A stretch of 64,000 nt of DNA, from positions 1 through 64,000 of the forward strand of contig DASZWJ010000022.1 in NCBI GenBank assembly GCA_035546635.1, written 5' to 3'. The stretch comes from Gammaproteobacteria bacterium (GTDB taxonomy: Bacteria > Pseudomonadota > Gammaproteobacteria > JAURND01). Of this stretch, positions 1 through 10,216 are shown in pieces. The first letter of the stretch is position 1. Each line of letters starts with the position of its first letter. The notes beneath the pieces were generated by a model. It saw only the letters and a program-made list of their open reading frames with translations, searched no databases and was not told the origin of the DNA. A program made the position numbers and the translations under genes.

Positions 1-58
1 CACTGACTTTTTTGATAGTAAAGCCGGGCAAATTTAGGATAAAATCCCGTTGGGGCAT
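1..58 (-). CDS. 5' end of a CDS running off the left edge, possibly ISL3-family transposase
   Basis: Only the first 19 codons are inside the window, read leftwards from an ATG at 58. An AAAGGAGA ribosome binding site lies just upstream of it (about 63-70). The peptide begins MPQRDFILNLPGF and continues with TIKKVS. A short N-terminal stretch containing an LPGF/KV motif followed by a zinc-finger region is what I recall for ISL3-family transposases, but too little is present to be certain. The sequence reading GGCTCTCCCC on the minus strand at 140-131 resembles the start of ISL3 terminal inverted repeats and could be the end of the element. Alternative: an ordinary unknown gene. Confidence 0.4.
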   Translation of the reverse strand, partial: MPQRDFILNLPGFTIKKVS

Positions 59-146
59 TTTTAATCTCCTTTTTCTCATCCAATCAATGAGTAAGGTATA
101 TTATTTTTGATTAAAATGCCCCCTTAATTAGGGGAGAGCCAATGCT

Positions 147-601
147 TTAGTTGCAGGTGTAGCCAATCATTTGCGCATCTTCTGCTTTTAGATTATTTAG
201 AATATCTTTTTCCTTCATTATTTCATCAGCAGTTTTGATAATAACATTTTTTTGCCCTTTCTTGCGTAAAGCAAATAACATTTTATCTTGCTGTTCAGAT
301 AAATGTTGTGCCAATATTTTATATTTTGGATTGTTTATCATAAGGTATCCTAAATAAGTCAGGGCGCGTATATCACGAGGAGAAAATTGGTCAACTAAAT
401 GATCACTGGCTAAAATTTCTTCTGGCTTAGCTTGAAAAATTGAATTTTTATAAATTAATTGCGCAGTAATTATGTATTCATCAGTGTCGGTTAGACTAAT
501 TTCAACGACACGATAGGCTGGGATGTAGCTTGGTTTTTGGTATAATGAAGATAATTCTTTAACTAAATTACGGATCTTCGTAAGTATTTTTTTTTTAACA
601 T
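147..601 (-). pseudogene. Unknown protein partnered with an S24 regulator, single frameshift
   Basis: The intact reading would be about 150 residues. It starts at the ATG at 601, one base after the stop of the S24 regulator gene (603-605), so the two look translationally coupled. The start codon and a Leu codon are followed by a run of ten A (T587-T596 on the plus strand). Reading straight through gives a stop after 12 codons. Adding one base to the run opens a continuous frame to 147 with segments KIRNLVKELSSLYQ, PAYRVVEISL, FSPRDIRALTYLGYL and then MINNPKYKILAQHL. I see no known domain. The pairing with an S24 repressor suggests a regulatory or DNA-damage-response cassette. It is either a pseudogene, a case of slippage on the A10 run, or an assembly error. 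Confidence 0.6.
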
Positions 602-602
602 T

Positions 603-1254
603 TCAAATATCCTCCAACATTTTCAATTGGTCTTCGGGTAGAAGTTTATTTCTAGACTCTATTAAACAAGCTATGACCTGGTCTTTTTTATCTAAGAATC
701 GCATTTTAAATAAACTGAGATCAGGATTCAGAGGTTTTAAATAATGATCGTTGCCGTCTATAATTAATTGTCTAAAGAAGTAGCGATTATTTTCTTCTAG
801 TCTGACTAGGATATAGCTTCGATCTCGAGGTTGTCTTTCGGGATCAAAGATCAGCAATGCGCCTACCTGAAAAGCAGGTTCCATGGAAGAATCATCGAGT
901 ACTAAGGCAAAGCAATTTGGGCTTAAATTTCCTAGCGTTACTATTTTTTTATCGGAAGATTTAATAGCTGATGGCCAGTTATCCAGTTGTTTCCAACTGA
1001 TGATAGGTATTGATATAAGTAATTTATTTTCTGAATCAATAGCGGATTTTTGATAAGCTGTTCAACTGAAATTGAAAAAATTTAGCAATAGGTTTTAAAG
1101 ATGATTCATAGGGTCGCGTGGATTTGCCGGTGATGAGTCTGTGAATAGTTGGGGGAGGTATATTGACCTCCCGAGCTAAATCAGCGGGCTTGAGATCGCG
1201 TTCAAATAAAAGTTTTTTTAGAACCTTACCCAGGCTAAGATATTTCTTGGCCAT
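603..1254 (-). pseudogene. XRE/S24 (LexA-like) transcriptional repressor, two frameshifts
   Basis: The first part (from ATG 1254; a GTG at 1260 is less likely) encodes a helix-turn-helix: LKPADLAREVNIPPPTIHRL followed by ITGKSTRP. The second part (to the stop at 603) encodes an S24 peptidase-fold C-terminus, with DDSSMEPAFQVGALLIFD carrying the Ser-Met pair typical of the LexA/CI catalytic serine. The two parts are in different frames. Adding one base to the A6 run at 1075-1080 and one to the T5 run at 1047-1051 (plus-strand bases) restores KFFSISVEQLIKKSAIDSEN and joins both domains. Intact relatives are about 215-220 residues and repress until autocleavage. Both lesions are single-base losses in homopolymers, so sequencing error is possible. 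Confidence 0.75.
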
Positions 1255-1259
1255 AATCA

Positions 1260-1670
1260 CTAATCTGAAAGACTGAATTTAAATGGATTAAAATTTGTGC
1301 CATGGTCATATACATCTAAACCTTCTTTCTTCTTTAAATAATTAACCACCAATACAGCAGGTCCGCCGCCGACGATAGAATAGGAAACGCGCACAAATAA
1401 ATCAGAGAAGTATAACTGAGATACAGCAGAAAACGGAAGATTATGAAAAATTATAGAGTATACTAAGGTTAAAGTGATTAGGTCACCTATTAAGCAGGCA
1501 AAGATACTCCTTAACCAGAAATATCTACCCCTAGTTAACATTTTTAATTTAGTAATCGTATATAAATTCAAAAAACGGCCACAAAAGATAGCAAAAACCA
1601 TGGAAGGAGCACCTTCCAACAATTCGCCAAAAACTTTTTCAAAAGATAAGCCAAAATAAGTAAGGGGCAT
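1260..1670 (-). pseudogene. C-terminal half of a VUT/YhhQ-family transporter (queuosine-precursor type)
   Basis: The 136 residues match the last three or four membrane helices of the VUT family, whose full members are about 220-240 residues and import queuosine precursors. Recognisable parts are GRFLNLYTITKLKMLTRGRY followed by FWLRSIFACLIGD, then a hydrophobic segment and the VVNYLKKKEG tail. The N-terminal helices are absent: in frame there is a stop about ten codons upstream of the Met at 1670. A second ATG at 1744 opens a different frame beginning MGMRNKFFAEENSVFDLTNY, which may be the original start left after an internal deletion. Its end abuts the S24 regulator start. Probably non-functional. 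Confidence 0.6.
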
Positions 1671-1765
1671 TGAATCTCGCGCAGATAATTTGTTAAATCA
1701 AAGACTGAATTCTCTTCGGCAAAGAATTTATTGCGCATTCCCATGTTTACTCTATGAGGTGGAGT

Positions 1766-2632
1766 TCATTTACTCTCAGTATAAAAATCAATAAAGCGCC
1801 GAATTTTAGGTTGTAAGTAGCGGTTTGGTAAATAATAGAGGTAAATTGTCCGCTGTGAATCATTGTATTCCTGCAAGATTTCAACCAGCAGTTTCTCTCG
1901 CAGTGCTTCCTCAGCAATATTTTCTAATACTTTGATAATCCCTATACCTTGGATGGCGCATTCCAACATGGTATGACTGTCGTTGAGCCATAAAATCGGT
2001 TCTAAATATAATTCTTCATTATTTTTAAACTGAATGATATCTGGTTTTCGCACGGCATGCGTGATGTAACGATGATTGACTAGATCGGCAGGTTTTGCTG
2101 GAGTGCCATATTTTTTCAGATATTCTGGCGATGCGCATAACACATAGCGGGTAGTTGCCACGCGACGGCGCACTAAACTGGGTGGCCCTTCCAGGGATGT
2201 GCCAAATATAATATCGACGTTTTCTTCCTCTAGGTCTGGGAACCTTTCTGCCAGTTCAAAGCGGATTTTAAGCTTTGGGTTTTGCTGCATAAATTCCGCC
2301 AAGCGTGGGAAAAAAAATTCTTCAATGTAAAAACGATTGCCCATCACATTTAAAATCCCTACAGCTTCTGATTGGCTGCCGGCGATAGCCGTTTCTGCTT
2401 TAGTAATTTCGTGTAAGGCATTTTTACAATATTGAAAATATTGTTTTCCTGCTTCAGTGAGGGCTATGCGTCTTGGAGTGCGCACGAGTAGCTGTATTCC
2501 CAGAGAGGCTTCCAATTTAGCGATCTGTCGGCTAACTGCCGAGGTAGATATCCCTTGTTTCTTGGCAGCGGCGGCGAAGCCATGTTCTTGAATGACGGAG
2601 ACGAAAGTGGCAATTTGCTCGAATTTGCTCAT
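1766..2632 (-). CDS. LysR-family transcriptional regulator
   Basis: A 288-residue protein of normal LysR length. The N-terminal winged helix-turn-helix is clear (residues 1-60): AAAAKKQGISTSAVSRQIAK then LEASLGIQLLVRTPRRIALT. The C-terminal substrate-binding domain follows, with the usual YLKKYGTPAKPADLVNHRYI segment. LysR proteins act as dimers or tetramers, usually on a divergent neighbour, in response to a small ligand. The divergent neighbour here is the unknown 147-residue gene at 2765. The 130-base gap contains a dyad TTGCAATTTTGTCAA around 2648-2662 that could be an operator (inference). The ligand cannot be read from the sequence. Confidence 0.9.
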   Translation of the reverse strand: MSKFEQIATFVSVIQEHGFAAAAKKQGISTSAVSRQIAKLEASLGIQLLVRTPRRIALTEAGKQYFQYCKNALHEITKAETAIAGSQSEAVGILNVMGNRFYIEEFFFPRLAEFMQQNPKLKIRFELAERFPDLEEENVDIIFGTSLEGPPSLVRRRVATTRYVLCASPEYLKKYGTPAKPADLVNHRYITHAVRKPDIIQFKNNEELYLEPILWLNDSHTMLECAIQGIGIIKVLENIAEEALREKLLVEILQEYNDSQRTIYLYYLPNRYLQPKIRRFIDFYTESK

Positions 2633-2764
2633 TTAATAGCCCAATAGTTGCAATTTTGTCAACTAACATTAACCTTTTTGGCCATTTATTGCAATTTGTT
2701 TTATTGTTAGTATCTCAAAAGTGTAAATAGTGAATTTTAAGGTATATAAATTAAGAGGTGTGTT

Positions 2765-3208
2765 ATGTCAGATGAAAAAACAAATAAAACAACAAATACG
2801 GACCAAGATATTAAAAATATGGTAAGAGATTTTACTACTCAAGCTGCTGCTGCGGTTGGACTAAGAAAAGAGATAGTTGGTCGTGATTTTAAATGGACTA
2901 GGGAAGCAGTCGATGCAATAGTCTCTTTAACCGAAGAGGAAGCTGAACAAATAACCGAAGAATTGCTAAAAGCGGGTGATGCTGAGATTGATGAATTAGA
3001 TATACAAACTAAAGAGCTTGATCCAGTAGACCACGATTATATAGAAACTGAGCTATTTCCCCGAAGTCCAGCCTTTTTCAATAAAGGAAAAAATAATTTT
3101 TCACTATTTGGGAGTTCATCTTCTGATGATGATTTATTTCAAGAAGAGTTAGAAAATTCTCACCTTACCCGCTCTCCATCTTCACCTTCGCCATTTAAGG
3201 GTATCTGA
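2765..3208 (+). CDS. Unknown small acidic protein
   Basis: A 147-residue protein with a plausible ribosome binding site (AAGAGGTG) about six bases before the ATG. I do not recognise a family. Residues 15-75 look helical (MVRDFTTQAAAAVGLRKEIV, TEEEAEQITEELLKAGDAEI). The rest is low-complexity, rich in Asp/Glu and then Ser/Pro (SSSSDDD, SPSSPSP), which looks disordered. There is no signal peptide or membrane segment. It is divergent from the LysR gene and might be its target. A secreted effector is conceivable given the short helical head and disordered tail, but nothing here proves it. Confidence 0.6.
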   Translation: MSDEKTNKTTNTDQDIKNMVRDFTTQAAAAVGLRKEIVGRDFKWTREAVDAIVSLTEEEAEQITEELLKAGDAEIDELDIQTKELDPVDHDYIETELFPRSPAFFNKGKNNFSLFGSSSSDDDLFQEELENSHLTRSPSSPSPFKGI

Positions 3209-3459
3209 AGGTGCAGCTCGCATTTTCGTTGAATTTTGCAGCGATTCTAGTGATGCGCTATGAAGCCGCTAGATTATTAGGTGAAATTTGAAGACAAAGT
3301 AATTGCAGTGTTGAAAAAGCGCGAAAAGGGTGAAAAGCAAGAAACAGACCTTGGTGAAAAGTTCGGGGTTGAGTTAAGATAGTTCTTCAATAGCACACTT
3401 TTTAAAATTTAGTATTTTTTGAACACCCATACCAGAAAAGAAACCATTAAACTATCAGC
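3209..3459 (+). other. Intergenic, possible short gene remnant
   Basis: There is no full gene between the unknown protein and zapE. One stretch, about 3281-3381, reads VKFEDKVIAVLKKREKGEKQ followed by ETDLGEKFGVELR and a stop. It has a coding-like composition but no ribosome binding site or match I recognise. It may be a leftover of a decayed gene. Confidence 0.3.
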
Positions 3460-4512
3460 ATGACCCCCTTAGAATACTATCAAAAAAAAATCGCTGCTGG
3501 AGAAATCCTAGAAGACCGGCAGCAATTAACTGCCATCGAAAAATTTGAAGCGATCTATACTGCGCTGCTTACTGAGCCGCAGGGTTTTATTTCCCAATTT
3601 CGAAAAAAATCACCACCGCGTGGGTTGTATCTATGGGGTAGTGTTGGAATTGGCAAAACCTTCTTGATGGATACTTTTTATTATTGCCTGCCATTTGAAG
3701 ATAAACTACGCATCCATTTTTATGCATTTATGCGTGAGGTGCACCATGAGCTACGGGCATTGCAGGGCACTAAAAATCCATTGCAGATGATAGCGAAAAA
3801 CTGGGCGCGCAAAACCAGAATTATTTGCTTTGATGAATTGATTATCACCGATATCGCAGATGCGCTGTTGTTGGGTGGTTTACTACAAGCATTGTTTCAA
3901 CAGGGAATTTGTTTAATTGTTACGGCTAATGTGTCACCTGATGATTTATATAAAAATGGCTTACAGCGTGAATTATTTTTACCGGCTATTGCTGAGATTA
4001 AAGCTAGGCTAGATGTCGTGCATTTACAAATCGTCGATGATTATCGTGCTAATTATCGTAATCAAACTAAATATTATTGGTATCCGTTGACCACCAAGAC
4101 CTTGGAAAATATGGAGCAGTGTTTCGTTGGGTTTTCTCATGGTATTGCTTTGGATTTTGCGCCATTGCTGATTAACAATCGCAGTATCCGCATTAAAAAG
4201 CAGGCAGGCTCTGTGGTATGGTTTGATTTTATGGATATTTGCGGTATTCCTCGCAGTCATGAAGACTACTTGGCGATCACGAAAAAATTTGACACTATTT
4301 TGGTTAGCAATCTCACTAAGATCGGTGAAAATGATAATGATTTGGCGCGTTCCTTTATACGTTTTATCGATGTGCTGTATGATGCCAAAACGCGTCTAGT
4401 GATTGCAGCTGCACAACCTATAGCAGAGATTTATACCTCGGGTCAGTTATTGTTTGAATTTGCGCGTACGTGCTCTAGACTGACCCAAATGCAATCTGGG
4501 GAGTGGGAATGA
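3460..4512 (+). CDS. zapE: ZapE/AFG1-family cell division ATPase
   Basis: A 350-residue protein of the AFG1-like ATPase family; E. coli ZapE is about 375. It starts with the family signature TPLEYYQKKIAAGEIL. The Walker A motif is GSVGIGKT (about residue 60) followed by FLMDTFY, and the Walker B is IICFDEL. RELFLPAI is also typical, and a C-terminal helical region closes the protein. ZapE binds FtsZ at the division site and destabilises FtsZ polymers at constriction; the mitochondrial homologue Afg1/LACE1 handles respiratory-chain subunits. It is convergent with infA, with only about 40 bases between them. Confidence 0.9.
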   Translation: MTPLEYYQKKIAAGEILEDRQQLTAIEKFEAIYTALLTEPQGFISQFRKKSPPRGLYLWGSVGIGKTFLMDTFYYCLPFEDKLRIHFYAFMREVHHELRALQGTKNPLQMIAKNWARKTRIICFDELIITDIADALLLGGLLQALFQQGICLIVTANVSPDDLYKNGLQRELFLPAIAEIKARLDVVHLQIVDDYRANYRNQTKYYWYPLTTKTLENMEQCFVGFSHGIALDFAPLLINNRSIRIKKQAGSVVWFDFMDICGIPRSHEDYLAITKKFDTILVSNLTKIGENDNDLARSFIRFIDVLYDAKTRLVIAAAQPIAEIYTSGQLLFEFARTCSRLTQMQSGEWE

Positions 4513-4554
4513 AATAGTAGAGTAACTGTAACTATTCGGCACAGGACTGAATAG

Positions 4555-4815
4555 CTATGATGAGGGTTCGGCGGGAGCTGTTTCAGATTTTTTCTTATCG
4601 AGATTACGATAGATAATGCGTCCTTTTGTCAGGTCATAGGGTGTCATTTCCACGGTGACGGCATCACCTGTCAGAATTCGGATGTAGTTTTTACGCATTT
4701 TTCCCGAAATATGCGCTGTGATGACATGACCATTTTCTAATTTAACGCGAAACATGGTATTGGGCAGAGCTTCAACCACCACCCCTTCCATTTCAATTTG
4801 ATCTTCTTTTGGCAT
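4555..4815 (-). CDS. infA: Translation initiation factor IF-1 with C-terminal extension
   Basis: An 86-residue protein whose first 72 residues match IF-1 almost position for position: [20 protein letters not shown], then [20 protein letters not shown] and [18 protein letters not shown]-1 is an S1/OB-fold protein that binds the 30S A site and helps IF-2 and IF-3 select the initiator tRNA. After the usual end (GRIIYRN) there is an extra tail of about 14 residues, [15 protein letters not shown], which is charged and probably disordered. It lies downstream of trxB on the same strand with a gap of about 130 bases, and probably has its own promoter. Confidence 0.95.
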   Translation of the reverse strand: MPKEDQIEMEGVVVEALPNTMFRVKLENGHVITAHISGKMRKNYIRILTGDAVTVEMTPYDLTKGRIIYRNLDKKKSETAPAEPSS

Positions 4816-4942
4816 AAAAATTAAGGCTTAAATAATTAAAACGGTGATGATGCCTTAAATGTAGTAAATAAGCAACTTTTCCTTGGTAAAAAGAGAATTT
4901 AATAATAAAAATGGTTTAAAATAATTTTGGCTCTCTGAAGAC

Positions 4943-7146
<2,204 letters not shown>

Positions 7147-7309
7147 GATTGCTCCGGTATATTAGGTATTGATTCTTTAGTAGAAGAGGCATTAAATGAA
7201 TATACGCATCATCCAAGTCGGGGTCAAGAATTGCGGTGGTTCATTTAAATGCAGGATATCTTGCCTTCGAAACCTACTTTATTTGTAAAAAAATAATTCA
7301 GGAAGACTG

Positions 7310-8167
7310 ATGAAAAACAGCCTAGAATATCTTCCAAGCAATAAACAAATCGAACTCGCTGACATAGTTAAGATCATTATGGAAATCTCCATGCCCGAAA
7401 TGATTATCTTGTTTGGTAGTTACGCGCGTAATGAATGGGTAGAGGTTAAATACGATGAAAATTATTATCGCTATCAAAGTGACATTGATATTTTGGTCAT
7501 TGTTAAAACGCATAGTGAATCAACCCAGGCAAAACTTGAGCGTGATATAGAGGAGAGGATTAGAAAAAATGTGGATATTAAGACTCCGGTATCCGTTATT
7601 GTAAATGATATTGATTTTGTAAATAAGCGTTTGAGCAGGGCGCAATACTTTTTTACTGATATTAAAAATGAAGGTGTTTTATTATATGACTCTGCGAAGT
7701 TTCAATTAAAAGAAGCAAGAGAGTTATCGCCAGCAGAAAGAAAAAAATTTGCACAGGAAGATTTTAATTATTGGTTTTCAAAAGCTGAAAAGTTTATATC
7801 TGGGTTTCGATTTTATTTGCAAAATAAAGACTATACTGAGGCAGCATTTTTATTGCATCAAGTAACCGAGAGATTATATTCGGGTATTTTGCTAGTCTTT
7901 ATTCGATATAAACCCAATACGCATGATCTGTATGTATTAAGAAAACTAGCTAATTCAGTTGATTATCATTTAGCACAAGTGTTTCCCCTGGATAATGCAG
8001 AAAATAAAAGATTATTTAAACTACTTAAAAAAGCCTATGTAGAAGCACGTTACAGACCTAACTATACAATTACTCATGATGAGTTGATGAAGTTATATGA
8101 ACAAGTTGAGAAACTAAATAAAGTGGGTGAATTAATTTGTCATGAAAAGATAAACAGTTTCATTTGA
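7310..8167 (+). CDS. Fused nucleotidyltransferase (MNT) - HEPN domain protein
   Basis: A 285-residue protein with two domains. Residues 30-135 form a minimal nucleotidyltransferase: LFGSYAR (the GS motif), then SDIDILVIVK (the DxD metal-binding pair), with an inserted loop between. Residues 150-280 form a HEPN-like helical domain with HQVTERLYSGILLVF, KPNTHDL and the end motif EARYRPNY. In the separate two-gene version, MntA AMPylates the HEPN RNase and silences it. Fused versions are also known and are often of unclear function. It sits divergent from nrdB in the accessory block that splits nrdA from nrdB. The canonical HEPN R-x4-6-H is not exact (RYRPNY), so RNase activity is uncertain. Confidence 0.8.
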   Translation: MKNSLEYLPSNKQIELADIVKIIMEISMPEMIILFGSYARNEWVEVKYDENYYRYQSDIDILVIVKTHSESTQAKLERDIEERIRKNVDIKTPVSVIVNDIDFVNKRLSRAQYFFTDIKNEGVLLYDSAKFQLKEARELSPAERKKFAQEDFNYWFSKAEKFISGFRFYLQNKDYTEAAFLLHQVTERLYSGILLVFIRYKPNTHDLYVLRKLANSVDYHLAQVFPLDNAENKRLFKLLKKAYVEARYRPNYTITHDELMKLYEQVEKLNKVGELICHEKINSFI

Positions 8168-8207
8168 AGGTGGCTATTCATACGTTTCTCCTGGTGTTGC
8201 ATAGTTA

Positions 8208-8438
8208 CTAATCCTTTTTAGAAACTTTATGCCGACGCATTATTCCAATTAAGGATTGGGTAATAGGTGTTTCCGTTTTAATTGTGGCTTGATGTGGTAA
8301 TGAGGTTTTTTCTGCCAATAATGTAAAATACTCTGCAACTATTTTTGATATAGATTTATGATGAGTCGCTGAATAATTTTTTGCGAAATTAATTAAGTCT
8401 TTGTTGATTCACAAAGTTAGTTTTGTTTCTTGGTTCAT
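8208..8438 (-). pseudogene. DUF6364-like antitoxin, internal stop
   Basis: Read leftwards from an ATG at 8438, 76 codons give MNQETKLTL, a TGA at 8411-8409, then INKDLINFAKNYSATHHKSI followed by SKIVAEYFTLLAE and ITQSLIGIMRR. This resembles the small ribbon-helix-helix-type DUF6364 antitoxins (KLTL followed by a basic residue, then DLINFAKNYS...KSVSKLV, then PITxSLxGI), which repress their own promoter and pair with a PIN-type toxin. The TGA falls where Arg is usual, which suggests a CGA or AGA to TGA change. No toxin gene is present beside it. It fills most of the 8168-8559 gap; nothing else was seen there. Confidence 0.6.
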
Positions 8439-8559
8439 AGTGCGCATTAGTACGTCTAAATATTCTATATTATACGTCCTCGTTTCTTAGAGGCAATACA
8501 AGAGGTAATTTTACTCGCAAAATTTTTTTGTTAAACGCTTTAAGGCGTGTGTAGTTTTG

Positions 8560-9477
8560 TTATTGGCTTAAATTTAACAATTCATTTTGAACCCAATCAA
8601 ACCAAACATCGGGGCAATCAAAAGCCTCTTCATCTAAAACAATACCTGTTGTTTTCGCCGCTTTAATGGCTTTATTGAATAATTTACGACGCAGTGGCGT
8701 ATCGGCATTTAGGAGATAGCTGTAAGCTTTTTCTAATTCAGGATTGTCAATAAAAAATATCGGTCTTTTCGGAGGGATCACCGTCGCCACATCAGTTAGT
8801 CGCGTCAGTTTTCTTTTAGGAGTCATTTCAAACATCACATGGGTTACTTTCATGCCTTTTTTTTGCAGATGAAACTTTACAGCAAAACTGGCATAGGCAT
8901 TAATCTCATACAGAGCTGGCATTAATACAAAACGTTTGAAATCACCGAAATTAGAGAATTTTTTTTCTAAAGTGAGCAAGCGGTCGCGTAAATCGGTTGC
9001 TTCTAATGTCAGCGTTTTTTGATTTGCAAAATGTGCTTGGCTTAAAATTTCATATAGTAGATTGCTATATTTTTGCGTAAAATGTGCTTGAATTAGACAT
9101 TTTTCTAAGGTTAAAGGTTGAGTAAATAGCCAGCAGCAATAGTCGGAATATGCGTAGTGTAGCTCCTGTTTTTGTTCATCCAGTTCACCATGTTCTAATA
9201 AACTGGTCACAATCCATTTTTGTGGCTCAGATTGGAATTCGATTAAGGTTCTCAATAATCTTCTGAGTGATTCTTTCACCGGCATTGCTAGTGGTATGTT
9301 GGTGCCGTAAACACCCTTTAATTCAGCTAAAGGTAGGGTAAAATTTTGGGTTTTCTTTAATTGGGGTAGGGCATGAAGTAATAAATAATTATACAGCCTT
9401 CTATCGGATAAAGTTAAAGGCATGCTGCTGCTTAATAATAGATGGGTGGTTACTAAATTTTTTGGGATTGAGGGCAT
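8560..9477 (-). CDS. Plasmid-type replication initiator (Rep_3/RepB family)
   Basis: A 305-residue protein resembling Rep_3 initiators, which are twin winged-helix proteins that bind iterons and start plasmid replication. Seen: an N-terminal LLLSSSMPLTLSDRRLYNYL segment (first winged helix), then FTQKYSNLLYEILSQ, LRDRLLTLEKKFSNFGDFKR, FVLMPALYEINAYASFAVKF and KKGMKVTHVMFEM, which is the usual order for the second winged helix. No iteron array is visible within 500 bases on either side. The gene sits among chromosomal housekeeping genes, so it is best read as a relic of an integrated plasmid. Relatives kept on chromosomes without an origin are known. Codon use does not differ obviously from neighbours. 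Confidence 0.75.
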   Translation of the reverse strand: MPSIPKNLVTTHLLLSSSMPLTLSDRRLYNYLLLHALPQLKKTQNFTLPLAELKGVYGTNIPLAMPVKESLRRLLRTLIEFQSEPQKWIVTSLLEHGELDEQKQELHYAYSDYCCWLFTQPLTLEKCLIQAHFTQKYSNLLYEILSQAHFANQKTLTLEATDLRDRLLTLEKKFSNFGDFKRFVLMPALYEINAYASFAVKFHLQKKGMKVTHVMFEMTPKRKLTRLTDVATVIPPKRPIFFIDNPELEKAYSYLLNADTPLRRKLFNKAIKAAKTTGIVLDEEAFDCPDVWFDWVQNELLNLSQ

Positions 9478-9522
9478 AGAGATACCTTTATAAATATTTT
9501 CATATTGTCATCCACATAGCTG

Positions 9523-10098
9523 TCATCCTGAAGTGGGCGAGCTGAGCCCCGCTAAAGGATTAGTCGTCTCAATGGGAGTGCGTGTGCCATTAAGAAAACG
9601 CGATACCATATTATAAAATCCGATATTCAAAATAAGCTCACAGCCTTGTGCATGATTATACAGGCTAAATAAATTTTTAAATGTCTCATCCTGTAAATGA
9701 TTAGTCAATGTTAATTCATCCGCTACCTGACAAATAAAATTTTCTTCTGCATTTAAACTTCTCACTGGATTTTCATGACAGACAATTTCCATCTCTTCAT
9801 CTGTAATTCCTGCCGTTTGACCTAAAAAAACATGTTGATGCCATTCGTAGGGTGCTTTGGTCAGATAGGCGACTCGGAGAATAGCAATTTCGCGTGCGCG
9901 CGGACTGAATTTACCTTGTTCTAAAAAAGATTTAGCTAGTTGTATAAACGGCGGCAGGCTTTGCGGTAAATGTGCAAACATACGAAACACGTTCAGTGCC
10001 GGTAAATTTTTCAGAAAATCTCGGGTTTCCTGTGGTAGATCATGATCTTCTGGCAATGGCACAGATATAATGGACTTATCGTCTTCTTTATTTAGCAT
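9523..10098 (-). CDS. Carboxymuconolactone decarboxylase (AhpD-like) family protein
   Basis: A 191-residue all-helical protein of the CMD family. The core is REIAILRVAYLTKAPYEWHQ followed by HVFLGQTAGITDEEM (residues 75-120). Many members with a CxxC act in peroxide defence, whereas true decarboxylases lack it. Here the position has no Cys pair (APYEWHQH), so a decarboxylase or hydrolase-like role in aromatic breakdown is more likely than AhpD-type thiol chemistry. It is divergent from the intradiol dioxygenase cluster at 10321, which supports a role there. Substrate unknown. Confidence 0.8.
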   Translation of the reverse strand: MLNKEDDKSIISVPLPEDHDLPQETRDFLKNLPALNVFRMFAHLPQSLPPFIQLAKSFLEQGKFSPRAREIAILRVAYLTKAPYEWHQHVFLGQTAGITDEEMEIVCHENPVRSLNAEENFICQVADELTLTNHLQDETFKNLFSLYNHAQGCELILNIGFYNMVSRFLNGTRTPIETTNPLAGLSSPTSG

Positions 10099-10216
10099 AG
10101 ATTACCTCATGTTAAGTTAAGGGAGCATATATTAAGAATTTCATTAAGAATATTGAAATAATTAAATTCTTAATATATTATAGCTTCTGTTATCTACTCA
10201 ATCAAGGACTAAAAAT

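Noticed and set aside
4532..4554. Terminator hairpin between zapE and infA
   Set aside because: CTATTC and GAATAG form only a six-base AT-rich stem with a large loop and no T-run, so I left it out.
8440..8559. Iterons or a replication origin next to the Rep_3 gene
   Set aside because: I looked for direct repeats of 15-22 bases on both sides of the gene and saw none. Short similar ACGTC words (8452, 8499) are too few.
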